Shown: one piece after another, positions 9,744-18,944 of the stretch | Layout of the letters: each line of letters starts with the position of its first letter | How positions within the stretch are numbered: position 1 is the first letter of the stretch | Assembly (NCBI RefSeq): GCF_003339865.1 | Contig: NZ_QPKV01000006.1 | Coordinates: 186,001 to 250,000 of the forward strand | From: Pedobacter chinensis | GTDB lineage: Bacteria; Bacteroidota; Bacteroidia; Sphingobacteriales; Sphingobacteriaceae | Length of the DNA stretch: 64,000 bases | Direction: 5' to 3' | The notes under the pieces: model-generated | The model's database searches: none | What the model was told of the DNA's origin: nothing | The model's input: only the letters and a program-made list of their open reading frames with translations | Program-made: the position numbers and the translations under genes

Positions 9744-9777
9744 TGCTTCAATTAATGAATTTCAAACGCACAATATA

Positions 9778-10734
9778 ATGTCACAAGAAAACGAACACGT
9801 TCAGTGTTTAATTATAGGTTCTGGTCCCGCAGGTTATACAGCGGCAATTTATGCTGCCAGAGCTGATTTAAAACCAATTATGTATACCGGAATGCAGGCT
9901 GGTGGTCAACTTACTCAAACCACCGATGTTGAAAATTTCCCGGGTTATCCGCAAGGAATCATGGGGCCAGAAATGATGGAGGATTTTCGTAAACAGGCAG
10001 AGCGTTTTGGTACTGATATCCGTTTTGGTTATGTAAGTTCGGTTGATTTTTCATCAGCACCCCATAAAGTAGTGGTTGATGAAATTAAAACCATTACAGC
10101 CGATACTGTAATTATTGCGACAGGTGCCACTGCAAAATGGTTAGGTTTACCTAGTGAGCAACAATACAATGGGTTTGGTGTTTCAGCTTGTGCAGTTTGC
10201 GATGGTTTCTTTTTCAAAGGACAGGATGTGGCAATTGTTGGTGCCGGTGATACTGCTGCCGAAGAAGCCACCTATTTGGCAAAACTTTGTAAAACAGTTC
10301 ATTTATTAGTTCGAAGAGACGAATTCCGTGCATCAAAAGCAATGGTTAGCCGCGTTTTAGCTACGCCCAACATCGTGGTTCACTATAATACTGAAACCCG
10401 GGAAATTTTAGGTAACGGTAAAAATGTAACAGCAGTTAAGGTTATCAATAATAAAACCAGCGAGGAAATTGACATCGCAGTTGAAGGATTCTTCGTGGCC
10501 ATTGGACATAAACCTAATACTGATATTTTTAAAGGTCAACTGGATATGGATGAAACGGGTTATTTATTAACTAAACCCGGCTCCACATTAACTAATATTG
10601 AAGGTGTTTTCGCTTGTGGCGACGTTCAGGATATGTATTATCGCCAGGCTGTAACCGCTGCGGGTTCAGGCTGTATGGCAGCATTGGATGCCGAAAGGTA
10701 TTTAGCCGCTAAAGAACATGCTGTAGAAGCATAG
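9778..10734 (+). CDS. trxB: Thioredoxin-disulfide reductase
   Basis: An NADPH-dependent flavoprotein that reduces thioredoxin in the cytoplasm. An FAD-binding GxGxxG (GSGPAG, residues 14-19), the redox-active CAVC (C138, C141, in SACAVCDGFF), the NADPH-binding GAGDTAAEEA, and the C-terminal FAD motif GVFACGDVQD are all visible. At 318 residues it is a standard low-molecular-weight TrxB. A terminator follows at 10757. Confidence 0.96.
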   Translation: MSQENEHVQCLIIGSGPAGYTAAIYAARADLKPIMYTGMQAGGQLTQTTDVENFPGYPQGIMGPEMMEDFRKQAERFGTDIRFGYVSSVDFSSAPHKVVVDEIKTITADTVIIATGATAKWLGLPSEQQYNGFGVSACAVCDGFFFKGQDVAIVGAGDTAAEEATYLAKLCKTVHLLVRRDEFRASKAMVSRVLATPNIVVHYNTETREILGNGKNVTAVKVINNKTSEEIDIAVEGFFVAIGHKPNTDIFKGQLDMDETGYLLTKPGSTLTNIEGVFACGDVQDMYYRQAVTAAGSGCMAALDAERYLAAKEHAVEA

Positions 10735-10756
10735 CGATCATTTTAACATCATTTAA

Positions 10757-10790
10757 GAAAGAGAAATCAACACATGGTTTCTCTTTTTTT
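10757..10790 (+). terminator. Rho-independent terminator after trxB
   Basis: AGAGAAA (10760-10766), an 11-base loop, TTTCTCT (10778-10784) and a T-run. The rest of the gap to 11082 holds only a 27-codon frame at 10879-10962 with no clear support and a weak TATCTTGT -7-like box near 11036. Confidence 0.75.
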
Positions 10791-11082
10791 ATGTGTAAAT
10801 ATTTTGACTTACCTGTTTATGTAGGCTTAAGTGTTATTGAATACACTTTATAATTATTTATGATTTAGCTTTGGATTTATGAATGGCCTTCGGGAAAATG
10901 ACCTGTCAGGAATGTTTCCCGCATGGGCTAATCAAATTCATGATGAAATGAAAAAAAATTAAAAACTAATGCAGAAATCAAACGTTTGACTTGAATTGTA
11001 ACGAAAAAGTGAAGTTAAGGATGAAAATGGAATCTCTATCTTGTAGCAAAATAACCAAATAATTACCCTAAAAAACTCAAAC

Positions 11083-12993
11083 ATGAACAAAATTCTTTCG
11101 ATTTTTATTTGTGCCCTAATCAGTACATCAGCTTATGCGCAGAGCGATGTAAATCTAGGCATTATTCCCACACCGGTTTCTATAAAGAAAAATAACGGGA
11201 ATTTTGTGCTGGATAGAACCGTTGTATTATCATCAACCGGAACTGAAGGTGCAAAAATGAGCGATTTATTAAATGCGTTTATTGTAACCAAAGCAGGCTT
11301 TGCGTTACGGGAAGTGAAAGATGTACCAGCTAAACAAAAGGCGATTATTTTAACATCTGTTGGAGCAGATAAATTGCCAGCTGAGGGCTACACGATCAGG
11401 GTAACACCAAATCAAATTATTTTAACCGGAAAAGGAGCGGGTCTTTTCTATGCAGTTCAATCGGCTATGCAGATGATGCCAGATAAAATTGCAGATAAAA
11501 TTACCATTCCTGCTGTTGATATTAATGACTATCCCCGTTTCAACTATCGGGGAACAATGCTTGATGTGAGTCGCCACTTCTTCCCGATTTCATTTGTGAA
11601 AAAATATATAGATCAGCTGGCTTACTACAAAATCAACACTTTTCACTGGCATTTAACAGAAGATCAGGGCTGGAGATTAGAAATTAAAAAATATCCAAAA
11701 TTAACACAGGTTGGTTCTACAAGGCCTGGAACAATTATTGGTAATTATCCTGGTAAAGGCAATTATTTAACCGAAGTAAAAGGTTATTACACACAAGATG
11801 AGGCAAAAGAAATCGTAAAATATGCCGCTGAAAAATACATTACTGTAATTCCGGAAATCGAATTACCGGGTCATGCCTCAGCTGCAATTGCTGCTTATCC
11901 GGAATTGAGTTGTTTCCCTGACCGCGATACGTTTATTAGCGATAAAACACCTTGGGCCGGCAATAAAAAAGAAAAGCTGGTTCAGCAAACCTGGGGCGTT
12001 TTTGATGATATTTTTGTTCCGTCAGAAAATACCTTTACTTTTTTGGAAAATGTATTGAATGAGGTAATCGCCATTTTCCCTTCAAAATATATTCATATTG
12101 GTGGTGATGAAGCGCCAAAAACTTATTGGAAAGAATCGCCTTTTTGCCAGGCTTTAATGAAAGAGAAAGGTTTAAAAGATGAACACGAATTGCAAAGTTA
12201 TTTTATTCAGAGAATTGAAAAATACCTGAATGGGAAAGGTAGATCAATTATAGGTTGGGATGAAATTTTAGAGGGTGGCTTAGCGCCAAATGCTACAGTG
12301 ATGAGCTGGCGGGGTGAAGCTGGTGGAATTGCTGCTGCACAACAAAATCACGATGTGATTATGACACCAGGATCAATGGGTTTATATATCGATCATAAAC
12401 AATCCAATTCTCCTGATGAACCTGTAACCATTGGTGGTTTTGCACCTTATCAAAAAATTTATGCTTACGATCCAATTCCGAAAGTACTTACTGCAGATCA
12501 ACGCAAATATGTAATAGGTGTTCAGGCAAATTTATGGACAGAATATGTTAAAACCCCTGAAAAAGCTGAAAATCATGCTTTTCCACGATTATTAGCTTTA
12601 TCAGAAATTGCATGGAGCCCTGTTGAACGCAAAGACCTGAAGAATTTTTCAGAAGATCGTTTGCCTCGTCACCTGGCTCGTTTAGATAAAATGAATGTAA
12701 ATTTTTGGGTTCCGACACCAATTGGCCAAAGCGATAAGCCGCTAACAGGTGGTGATTTCACTATCGATTTAAAAGTACCTGTTTCGGGTGGGAAGATCTA
12801 TTATTCATTAGATGGATCAAGGCCATCAGAAAACGCATTTTTATACACTGCCCCAATTAAGGTAACAGTGCCACAAGGAGAGAAAAGATTACTCAGAACA
12901 ATTGTAATTGCACCTAGCGGAAAGAGAAGTGTAACCACTGAAACACTTTTAAACAATGGGGCTCCGGAAGAAAAAACCGAGGCCAAGAAATAA
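11083..12993 (+). CDS. Beta-N-acetylhexosaminidase, GH20, exported
   Basis: Releases terminal N-acetylhexosamine from chitin- or glycan-derived oligosaccharides by substrate-assisted catalysis. A signal peptide (1-20, ending SAYAQ) is followed by the GH20b domain (IIPTPVSIKKNNGNF...), then the catalytic barrel starting near FNYRGTMLDVSRHFFP. The catalytic pair is D342-E343 in HIGGDEAPK. WGDEILEGG-type (IGWDEILEGG) and WTEYV motifs are present. The C-terminal ~90 residues form a CHB_HEX_C-like module (IYYSLDGSRPSENAFLYTAP). It may be cotranscribed with the lipoprotein gene 61 bases downstream. Confidence 0.95.
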   Translation: MNKILSIFICALISTSAYAQSDVNLGIIPTPVSIKKNNGNFVLDRTVVLSSTGTEGAKMSDLLNAFIVTKAGFALREVKDVPAKQKAIILTSVGADKLPAEGYTIRVTPNQIILTGKGAGLFYAVQSAMQMMPDKIADKITIPAVDINDYPRFNYRGTMLDVSRHFFPISFVKKYIDQLAYYKINTFHWHLTEDQGWRLEIKKYPKLTQVGSTRPGTIIGNYPGKGNYLTEVKGYYTQDEAKEIVKYAAEKYITVIPEIELPGHASAAIAAYPELSCFPDRDTFISDKTPWAGNKKEKLVQQTWGVFDDIFVPSENTFTFLENVLNEVIAIFPSKYIHIGGDEAPKTYWKESPFCQALMKEKGLKDEHELQSYFIQRIEKYLNGKGRSIIGWDEILEGGLAPNATVMSWRGEAGGIAAAQQNHDVIMTPGSMGLYIDHKQSNSPDEPVTIGGFAPYQKIYAYDPIPKVLTADQRKYVIGVQANLWTEYVKTPEKAENHAFPRLLALSEIAWSPVERKDLKNFSEDRLPRHLARLDKMNVNFWVPTPIGQSDKPLTGGDFTIDLKVPVSGGKIYYSLDGSRPSENAFLYTAPIKVTVPQGEKRLLRTIVIAPSGKRSVTTETLLNNGAPEEKTEAKK

Positions 12994-13054
12994 AACACCT
13001 TGCTTTCAAAAGCGAAAATCATTAATTTGGGGCAACTAAAATGTTTCAAACAAA

Positions 13055-13657
13055 ATGAAATTACATCAATACACATTACAGCATCTTTTGTTACTTACAG
13101 GGATGCTGTTTTGTTTTGCCTGTACTGAAGAAAAACCGGCAGAAGTTAAAATCGAGGCGCCAAAAGTAGAGAAAAATCCTTTTCACTTTTATAAGGATGT
13201 AGAGGTTAAACCCGGACTGAATTTTGAAATCATCAGCTGGGGAAAAGGACCGGATTCTGTAGGAGGTTATCAGATTTTAATGTCTGATTCTGTTAAAAAT
13301 AATTATAAATCTGAGGCTGCCGAACGTAAAGGGGTAATAACAGATGCCTGGAATATGGATTTGGATAATGATGGAAATCCGGAATTGTACATTCAGTTGT
13401 TAAGCAAAAAGAATGTTTCAGATTTAAATGTTTTTGAATATGCAGGTGGCAGCTTTAATAAAATTGGTTTCCCTTCATTAAACTCAACACAGAAGAAGGG
13501 CTATTCAGGCAATGATAAGTTTTTTATCAAAAACGGTGATTTACTCAGGTCGTTCCCGGTTAAAGATGAAGCTGATTCGACCAAAAATGTTACAAAAACT
13601 TATCAGTACAAATTAAGTGGAAATAGTTTTTCTACCATTGAAGTGAAAACAGAGTGA
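13055..13657 (+). CDS. Putative lipoprotein, possibly PliI-like
   Basis: 200 residues with an N-terminal hydrophobic segment ending in FCFAC, a loose lipobox, then a Glu/Lys/Pro-rich linker. The core WNMDLDNDGNPELYIQLLSKK and the beta-rich remainder recall the periplasmic inhibitor of i-type lysozyme (PliI) family, but I can only suggest this. Otherwise it is uncharacterised. It follows the hexosaminidase by 61 bases on the same strand and may be coexpressed with it. Confidence 0.6.
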   Translation: MKLHQYTLQHLLLLTGMLFCFACTEEKPAEVKIEAPKVEKNPFHFYKDVEVKPGLNFEIISWGKGPDSVGGYQILMSDSVKNNYKSEAAERKGVITDAWNMDLDNDGNPELYIQLLSKKNVSDLNVFEYAGGSFNKIGFPSLNSTQKKGYSGNDKFFIKNGDLLRSFPVKDEADSTKNVTKTYQYKLSGNSFSTIEVKTE

Positions 13658-13689
13658 TGATTTTGTGCTAATCATGCTCGATATAAACG

Positions 13690-13995
13690 GTCGTTACGCT
13701 GAATTTATTTCAGGACCTGAATAGCAGGAAGGACGTTGAAACAAGTTCAGCATGATGAGATGGTTAAGCATAACGCTGAAACGCGATACATGAACTGCCG
13801 TCATCCTGAATAGCAGGAAAGATGCTGAAACAAGTTCAGCATGACGAGGTGGTTAAGCATAACGCTGAAACACGATATATGAACGGTCGTCATCCTGAAT
13901 AGCAGGAAAGATGCTGAAACAAGTTCAGCATGACGAGATGGTTAGGCATAACGCTGAAGCAAGATCTATGAACGGTCATCCTGACCTGTAGCGAA
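13690..13995. repeat. Three tandem 89-bp repeats plus a partial fourth
   Basis: Anchor CTGAATAGCAGGAA occurs at 13717, 13806 and 13895 (exactly 89 apart); a fourth, degenerate start is near 13981. Each unit reads GAAACAAGTTCAGCATGA...GGTTA(A/G)GCATAACGCTGAA. Flanks carry TTTATTTCAGGACCT, also seen at 14019 and 20896. It fills the gap between the lipoprotein and diacylglycerol kinase genes, and no ORF is present. Confidence 0.85.
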
Positions 13996-14046
13996 GCGTA
14001 AAGCTACGAAGTAAATTTATTTCAGGACCTCTTTGATAAACAAACC

Positions 14047-14418
14047 ATGGAAGAAAAGCATAAATTCTCAATTGTAGACCGGATTAAAAGTTTCAAATAT
14101 GCTTTTAATGGATTGAAATTATTTTTTATAAACGATCATAATGGGAGAGTTCATTTCTTTGCAGCCATTGCAGCTATTGCTTTGTCGTTTTATTTAAATC
14201 TTTCCAGCTTAGAGTGGATTACCATACTTTCGGTAATTTCAGCTGTATTTGTTGCCGAGATTCTGAATTCTGCTATCGAAAAATTAGCAGATGTGGTTTC
14301 GCCAAACTACCATCCCAAAATTAAGATCGTGAAAGATTTAGCCGCTGCCGCGGTTTTGGTGGCCGCTTTTTTAGCACTAATGGCAGGTGCAATTATATTT
14401 CTTCCAAAATTATTTTGA
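14047..14418 (+). CDS. Diacylglycerol kinase family (DgkA-type) membrane kinase
   Basis: A small trimeric-type integral membrane kinase (123 residues) that phosphorylates diacylglycerol or undecaprenol. The family signature is visible: an N-terminal amphipathic part with FKYAFNGLKLFF, the ATP/Mg-binding AEILNSAIEKLADVVSP, and a final helix AAAAVLVAAFLALMAGAIIF. Three membrane helices are apparent. Its 3' end overlaps the end of the opposite-strand DUF922 gene by 9 bases. Diacylglycerol versus undecaprenol specificity cannot be told from the sequence. Confidence 0.88.
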   Translation: MEEKHKFSIVDRIKSFKYAFNGLKLFFINDHNGRVHFFAAIAAIALSFYLNLSSLEWITILSVISAVFVAEILNSAIEKLADVVSPNYHPKIKIVKDLAAAAVLVAAFLALMAGAIIFLPKLF

Positions 14419-14976
14419 GTTAGCAAGAGTAGCGGCTCTTGATTCTTCCATTTTATCCCGGATAATTTCATCCCAGCGTGCCTGCATTTTATGATTGCTT
14501 CCGTGCTCGGTTTCATCATCGTAATTGCGCTGCATGGTATCAAAATAATTACTTATTTCATTGGCCAATTGAGAAATTTGAGCTTTGTAGTTTTTTACCG
14601 AATAATTTCTGTTCTTTAAAACACGTTCAGCTTCTGATAATAAAATGTATTGAATATTTACATGTCCTTGTTCGTGATGAAGTAAACTTGCCCTCACATT
14701 TGGATCTTTAATTTTGTCCCACTTAACCCATGATCGGTTTTTATCAATGGTAACTTCATTTTTAAGTTTTATAGCAACACGGTTCCGATAAACAGTTGAT
14801 TCGTAGCTGTATTTCCAGGTCATGGCCGTTAGTGCATAAAAAGGAGAGCGTGCATCGGCCTGGCCCTTAAAATGAGTTTCCCAATCCAGCTGAACGGGTT
14901 TGGTAAAATCTTGTTTAAAGCCAAATGAGCAAGGTAGTATCAGCAAAAATAATATGGGTATAATCAGTTTTTTCAC
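14410..14976 (-). CDS. DUF922-type secreted putative zinc protease
   Basis: 188 residues with a signal peptide (MKKLIIPILFLLILPCSFGF). The sequence LLHHEQGHVNIQ carries an HExxH zinc-protease motif (H-E-Q-G-H), as in DUF922, followed by a helical region with further acidic/His residues. Catalytic activity has not been shown for most members of the family. It is tail-to-tail with the diacylglycerol kinase gene. Confidence 0.75.
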   Translation of the reverse strand: MKKLIIPILFLLILPCSFGFKQDFTKPVQLDWETHFKGQADARSPFYALTAMTWKYSYESTVYRNRVAIKLKNEVTIDKNRSWVKWDKIKDPNVRASLLHHEQGHVNIQYILLSEAERVLKNRNYSVKNYKAQISQLANEISNYFDTMQRNYDDETEHGSNHKMQARWDEIIRDKMEESRAATLANSK

Positions 14977-15082
14977 TTATGTAAATCTAGTTTCAATGTA
15001 ATGAAGCCATTATGATTATTCATGCCTGTTAAATCATGATGGTTCCATGCACATTTTAACCACTAAAAAACCGTGCCTAAAA

Positions 15083-15682
15083 TTATTCCGGGGTAGATAT
15101 TTGCCCGCTTATGCGTTCAAATTTTTCTATTAGTAATGCTATTCTTTCTTTTTCGCGTTTAATAACTGCTTTTCTCAGGATGGTTGAGCAGAAAATAATC
15201 CATAACGCTGTTAAGGAAACCGCAACCACTTTTTGAAGGGTGCTGAAATAAGAAAGGATTTCGACGAAGTAAAAAATGATCCCCAATGATAAAGCAACAG
15301 TGTAAAACCAATATAAAGAATTATAAAGCCTGTAACGGTTCAACTGATAAGTTTTCAAATTGCTTAAATATTCACTTGGATGTAACGTGTAGTCGCTCTT
15401 CGAAATTAATCTATGATCACGGTATAAGATTAAAGTATAAACACCAATCGCAATCATAGTAATGCTAATTCCTAAGTGTGTTGTCCACGATTCGAAATGG
15501 TAAAATATCCAAACCGATGCTATAACCAGAAACGATGCAAGCATGCCTAAAATATTCAAAGCTGATTTCAGCCTCAAACCATTCACTTCTCTTTTAGCCT
15601 GTTGTAGCATTTCATCAGCAGAAACTTTAACTTCTACCTCGTGCTTTTGCCACAACTCCTGTATTTGATCAAACGCTTGCAT
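15083..15682 (-). CDS. Membrane protein paired with an ECF sigma factor
   Basis: 199 residues with a cytoplasmic-looking N-terminus (QIQELWQKHEVEVKVSADEM) and about four hydrophobic segments at ~38-60, 66-86, 118-143 and 149-167. A charged C-terminal tail follows. No zinc-binding anti-sigma motif is visible. The gene overlaps the upstream sigma-factor gene by 14 bases, so translational coupling is likely. Membrane proteins in this position often restrain their sigma factor. That role is inferred from position only. Confidence 0.7.
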   Translation of the reverse strand: MQAFDQIQELWQKHEVEVKVSADEMLQQAKREVNGLRLKSALNILGMLASFLVIASVWIFYHFESWTTHLGISITMIAIGVYTLILYRDHRLISKSDYTLHPSEYLSNLKTYQLNRYRLYNSLYWFYTVALSLGIIFYFVEILSYFSTLQKVVAVSLTALWIIFCSTILRKAVIKREKERIALLIEKFERISGQISTPE

Positions 15683-16166
15683 ACTGGTTATATAGTTCTG
15701 TTAATTTTTGTTTAATACGATGAATTTTTACCCTCAAATTGCCTTCACTTATTCCGGAGATGTCGGCAATTTCATGGTATGGAAGTTCATCAAGCACCAT
15801 TGTAATAATTAAGCGATCGTTTTCTTCAAGTTTAGAGATACATTTATAGAGTAAAGCAACCTGCTCATTTTTTTCCGAAAATTCCTCTATTTTATTCTCT
15901 ATGATATTATCTGTAAGTTCATCTTTTGCCTGCCTTTTTTCTGATCTTAAATAAGTTAAACAGGTGTTAACGGCAATTCTGTATATCCAGGTTGAGATTA
16001 ATGATTTGTTTCTGAATTTATCCAGGTTTTGCCAAACTTTTAAAAACGTTTCTTGTAAAAGATCATTTGCAGCATCTGTATCGCCTGTATAACCATAGCA
16101 TAAATGGAATATCTTTTTGGAATTTGAATCGAAGATCTGCTTAAATAACTTGTCTTTTTGTTCCAT
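15669..16166 (-). CDS. ECF-type sigma-70 family RNA polymerase sigma factor
   Basis: 165 residues with sigma region 2 (KKIFHLCYGYTGDTDAANDL, then LQETFLKVWQNL and STWIYRIAVNTCLTYLR) and region 4 (ISKLEENDRLIITMVLDELP, then YHEIADISGISEGNLRVKIHR). This is the standard two-domain ECF architecture without extra domains. It probably responds to an envelope or stress signal through the overlapping membrane-protein gene. It is divergent from the symporter gene at 16290. Confidence 0.92.
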   Translation of the reverse strand: MEQKDKLFKQIFDSNSKKIFHLCYGYTGDTDAANDLLQETFLKVWQNLDKFRNKSLISTWIYRIAVNTCLTYLRSEKRQAKDELTDNIIENKIEEFSEKNEQVALLYKCISKLEENDRLIITMVLDELPYHEIADISGISEGNLRVKIHRIKQKLTELYNQYASV

Positions 16167-16238
16167 TTACGGGTTTATAGATGTTTTTTAGATGAAGAGA
16201 TGCTTTCTTTGTTACAGGGAAGCCAAAAATAATAATTG

Positions 16239-16269
16239 TTTGCTTACTTGGTACAAATAATTACTTTTG
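16239..16269 (+). promoter_or_regulatory. Promoter that decides the symporter start
   Basis: TTTG at 16239-16242, 19 bases, TACTTTTG at 16262-16269: an excellent match to the Bacteroidota housekeeping promoter. Because it overlaps the first codons of a longer possible frame beginning at 16236, translation must start downstream, at 16290. Confidence 0.65.
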
Positions 16270-16289
16270 TGCCTAAACCTAACTTTAGT

Positions 16290-17873
16290 ATGAAAAGAAA
16301 CAAACCAATGTTAATTGCAGTAATCTGTATATTTCTATTAGCTATTTTACTAAATGTTCTCGGTTTTTTTGAAGTTGTTGCTGCTGGAAAAGAAAGTAAT
16401 GAACTTTTAAGCTTAAAAGATTACATTCCTTTATATGCTTTGGCAATTGGTGGTTTTTTTCTTTATTTATTGCCTAAAAAGTTAAGTGCCATTATTTTTG
16501 GCATTCTGCTCATCAGTTTTTTATCTTTTAGTGCGTACTTGTTTTTAAATGTTCAATTTAACTGGAATATAGGCCTTTCTCCGGAAATTGATCTCCTCTT
16601 TTATACGTTGCGCTGGGTAATGCTGGGTTTTATTGTATGCTACGGTTTTATCAAAAGAACACTTACTTTTTGGATTTTGGCCGCACTTTTTCTAGGCATA
16701 TCAATAGGGCATGATTTTCCATTTTTTGGGCAAAGCCTCCAAATCTTCAGCCAAATTTTCCTTAAAATGATTAAGGTAATCATTGCGCCTTTACTTTTTG
16801 CAACTTTGGTTTACGGTATTGCCGGGCATTCGGATATTAAACAGGTTGGAAGAATGGGGTGGAAATCTTTATTGTATTTTGAGATTGTAACCACATTTGC
16901 ACTTTTCATTGGGCTTGCAGCAATAAATATCAGCAGGGCTGGTGTAGGCATTGAACAGGCCGATGCTGTTTCACATGATATACCCAAAGTTGAACCTCAA
17001 ACGGCTAAGGAAGTTATTCTACACATTTTTCCTGATAGTATTGTAAAATCAATGGCAGGTGGAGATGTACTACAAATTGTGATTTTTAGTGTGTTTTTTG
17101 GAATAGCTTTAATTATGGTGCCAATGGCACAACGGAAGCCTTTAATTAACCTTACTGAAAGCCTTTCAGAAACAATGTTTAAATTTACGAATCTGGTCAT
17201 GTACTTTGCCCCAATTGGGGTGGGTGCGGCCATGGCCTACACTGTTGGGCACATGGGGCTTGGCGTTTTAGTTAACTTATTTCATTTATTGATAACCTTA
17301 TACATTGCGCTGATTGTTTTTATGCTGATTGTTTTGCTGCCGATAGCATTAATCATTAAGTTGCCGATTAAAAAATTTATACAGGCCATTGCCGAACCTG
17401 TATCTATAGCTTTTGCTACAACAAGTTCTGAGGCTGCTTTGCCAAGGGCCATGGAAGCGATGGTAAGTATAGGTGTACCTCGTAAAATAGTAGCTTTTGT
17501 AATGCCAACCGGCTATAGTTTTAATTTAGATGGAACAACGCTTTATTTAGCGCTGGCATCTGTTTTTGTTGCTCAGGCAGCCAATATTCATTTAAGTTTT
17601 GGTCATCAACTCGTTATTGTATTTACTTTAATGTTAACAAGCAAGGGCGTAGCAGGAGTTCCAAGAGCATCGTTAGTTATCCTGCTGGGCACAGCCGCCT
17701 CATTTGGTCTGCCAACCTGGCCGATATTTATAATTTTAGGAATAGATGAATTGATGGATATGGCCCGTACCTCGGTAAATGTAATTGGAAACTGTTTAGC
17801 TTCGGTGGTAATTGCAAAATGGGAAGGTGAGTTTGATCCAAATAGTGTTGAAGCAAAAGAAATAGAAATATGA
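16290..17873 (+). CDS. Dicarboxylate/amino acid:cation (DAACS) symporter
   Basis: A GltP/DctA-like secondary transporter that takes up C4-dicarboxylates or glutamate/aspartate with H+ or Na+. The 527-residue product has an N-terminal extension of about four extra hydrophobic segments, then the family core. In the core, the serine-rich reentrant loop AFATTSSEAALPRAMEAM and SFNLDGTTLYLALASVF (the N-x-DGT substrate/cation-binding motif) are intact. IDELMDMARTSVNVIGN is the conserved TM8 stretch. The start at 16290 is chosen because the promoter lies at 16239-16269. Its stop overlaps the next start (ATGA). Confidence 0.9.
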   Translation: MKRNKPMLIAVICIFLLAILLNVLGFFEVVAAGKESNELLSLKDYIPLYALAIGGFFLYLLPKKLSAIIFGILLISFLSFSAYLFLNVQFNWNIGLSPEIDLLFYTLRWVMLGFIVCYGFIKRTLTFWILAALFLGISIGHDFPFFGQSLQIFSQIFLKMIKVIIAPLLFATLVYGIAGHSDIKQVGRMGWKSLLYFEIVTTFALFIGLAAINISRAGVGIEQADAVSHDIPKVEPQTAKEVILHIFPDSIVKSMAGGDVLQIVIFSVFFGIALIMVPMAQRKPLINLTESLSETMFKFTNLVMYFAPIGVGAAMAYTVGHMGLGVLVNLFHLLITLYIALIVFMLIVLLPIALIIKLPIKKFIQAIAEPVSIAFATTSSEAALPRAMEAMVSIGVPRKIVAFVMPTGYSFNLDGTTLYLALASVFVAQAANIHLSFGHQLVIVFTLMLTSKGVAGVPRASLVILLGTAASFGLPTWPIFIILGIDELMDMARTSVNVIGNCLASVVIAKWEGEFDPNSVEAKEIEI

Positions 17874-18370
17874 GTTCAAGAGGCAAAAAGATATTCTTAG
17901 CCATTACCATCATCGTTCCGATGATTATTTATTGTTATATTTATTATAAACCAATCATACAAAATGCACCTTTCAGAAAAGCAGATTTTGTATCCATGCA
18001 GTTTAGCTACGGTTTAAAGGATACTTTGGAAAACCATTATGATTCTAAAACAGGCGAGTATCAATATGTAAATAACAGAGATTCCGTAATTACAAAAAAG
18101 GTTTTCTTAAAAAGTGATGATATTTTGTACATGCATAGAAAAGCCAATGAAATAGGTCTGTGGAATTTTCCAGATACGATTGGTCAAAAAAGTGCTAAAT
18201 CGAGAGCGGTACCCCGCTATGACATTACCTTTAACTACAAAGAGAAGTCGAAGCATGTGGTCATTTATGGCGATTTTGATGGTAATCCGAAGTTGCTGGA
18301 TGCAGCAGTTCAAATGCGTAAAGTGATTCAGGAAACTTTAAACCAGGCAGAAGTGAGATCGGGTAAATAA
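17870..18370 (+). CDS. Hypothetical single-pass membrane protein
   Basis: 166 residues: one N-terminal transmembrane helix (residues ~8-26, IFLAITIIVPMIIYCYIYY) and a soluble, probably extracytoplasmic domain with alternating beta-type segments (RAVPRYDITFNYKEKSKHVV). No family is recognised. The start overlaps the symporter stop by 4 bases (ATGA), so it is almost certainly translationally coupled to the symporter. Its job may relate to that transporter, but nothing else supports this. Confidence 0.75.
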   Translation: MSSRGKKIFLAITIIVPMIIYCYIYYKPIIQNAPFRKADFVSMQFSYGLKDTLENHYDSKTGEYQYVNNRDSVITKKVFLKSDDILYMHRKANEIGLWNFPDTIGQKSAKSRAVPRYDITFNYKEKSKHVVIYGDFDGNPKLLDAAVQMRKVIQETLNQAEVRSGK

Positions 18371-18454
18371 AATATTGAGTTTGAAGGATAATTTATTTTG
18401 CTTCGCAGCTACTTCGTGGTCATAAAAATGAATATAAATGACATTGAGATCCTT

Positions 18455-18790
18455 TAGCTATTTCCCGCAGATGCCGCTGATCACGCAGAACAAAATAAAA
18501 TTTGCGTAATCTTCTTAAATCTGAGGGATTCCTTCTTTAAAGCCTAAGTTAAAAATCATGATTAAGATCTATTGCCTGTAATCTCTGGCTGCTGTTTTGC
18601 TCAGATGGCATTTCATCACTTAGGGATTATTCATTAATAATGTTATTCTCAATGTACTCATACTTGCTTCGCAGGTCTTCGTTGCACTCAGAATGACATT
18701 AATTAGCAGATTCCGCTAATACGCAGAACAAAATAAAATTTGCGTAATCTTCTTAAATCTGTTGGATATTCTTTCTTTAAACTTAAGTTG
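18455..18790. repeat. Two degenerate copies of the CCCGCAGAT...ATCTGCGGG palindromic element plus a TCATTCTGA-type element
   Basis: Near 18471-18548: TTTCCCGCAGATGCCGCTGA, then GCGTAATCTTCTTAAATCTG. Near 18706-18785 is a second, more degenerate copy (AGATTCCGCTAATACGCAG). Between them (18606-18700) are fragments related to the TCATTCTGA...GCAGTGAAG family. The same CCCGCAGAT unit builds the arrays at 35.1 and 42.3 kb. Nothing coding is visible in 18371-18944. Confidence 0.65.
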
Positions 18791-18914
18791 GCTTCGAAAA
18801 TGTTTGTGTTTACAGGATAGCGCTGCATATAAATTAAGTATGAAAGCTATAAAAAGGCTTAATTAAACTGCTAAATATTAGTGATTTAATTAAGTCTTTT
18901 ATTTTTAGGATGTT

Positions 18915-18939
18915 TTCGTATATTTACGATAAATTCGTA
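18915..18939. promoter_or_regulatory. BlaI-type operator overlapping the blaI-like promoter
   Basis: Three half-sites: TTCGTA (18915-18920), 4 bases, TACGAT (18925-18930), 3 bases, TTCGTA (18934-18939), immediately before the ATG at 18945. The -7-like TATATTTA overlaps the first pair. The identical arrangement (6-4-6-3-6) lies at 24665-24689, ahead of the GLPGLI operon. Autoregulation is the natural reading. Confidence 0.65.
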
Positions 18940-18944
18940 ATTAG

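Noticed and set aside
10879..10962. 27-codon frame between trxB and the hexosaminidase gene
   Set aside because: Starts MNGLRENDLSGMFPAWANQI; protein-like in feel, but no promoter, no recognised family and no context. Could be a remnant.
16236..16289. Upstream extension of the symporter gene
   Set aside because: A strong promoter (16239-16269) lies inside it, so translation must start at 16290.
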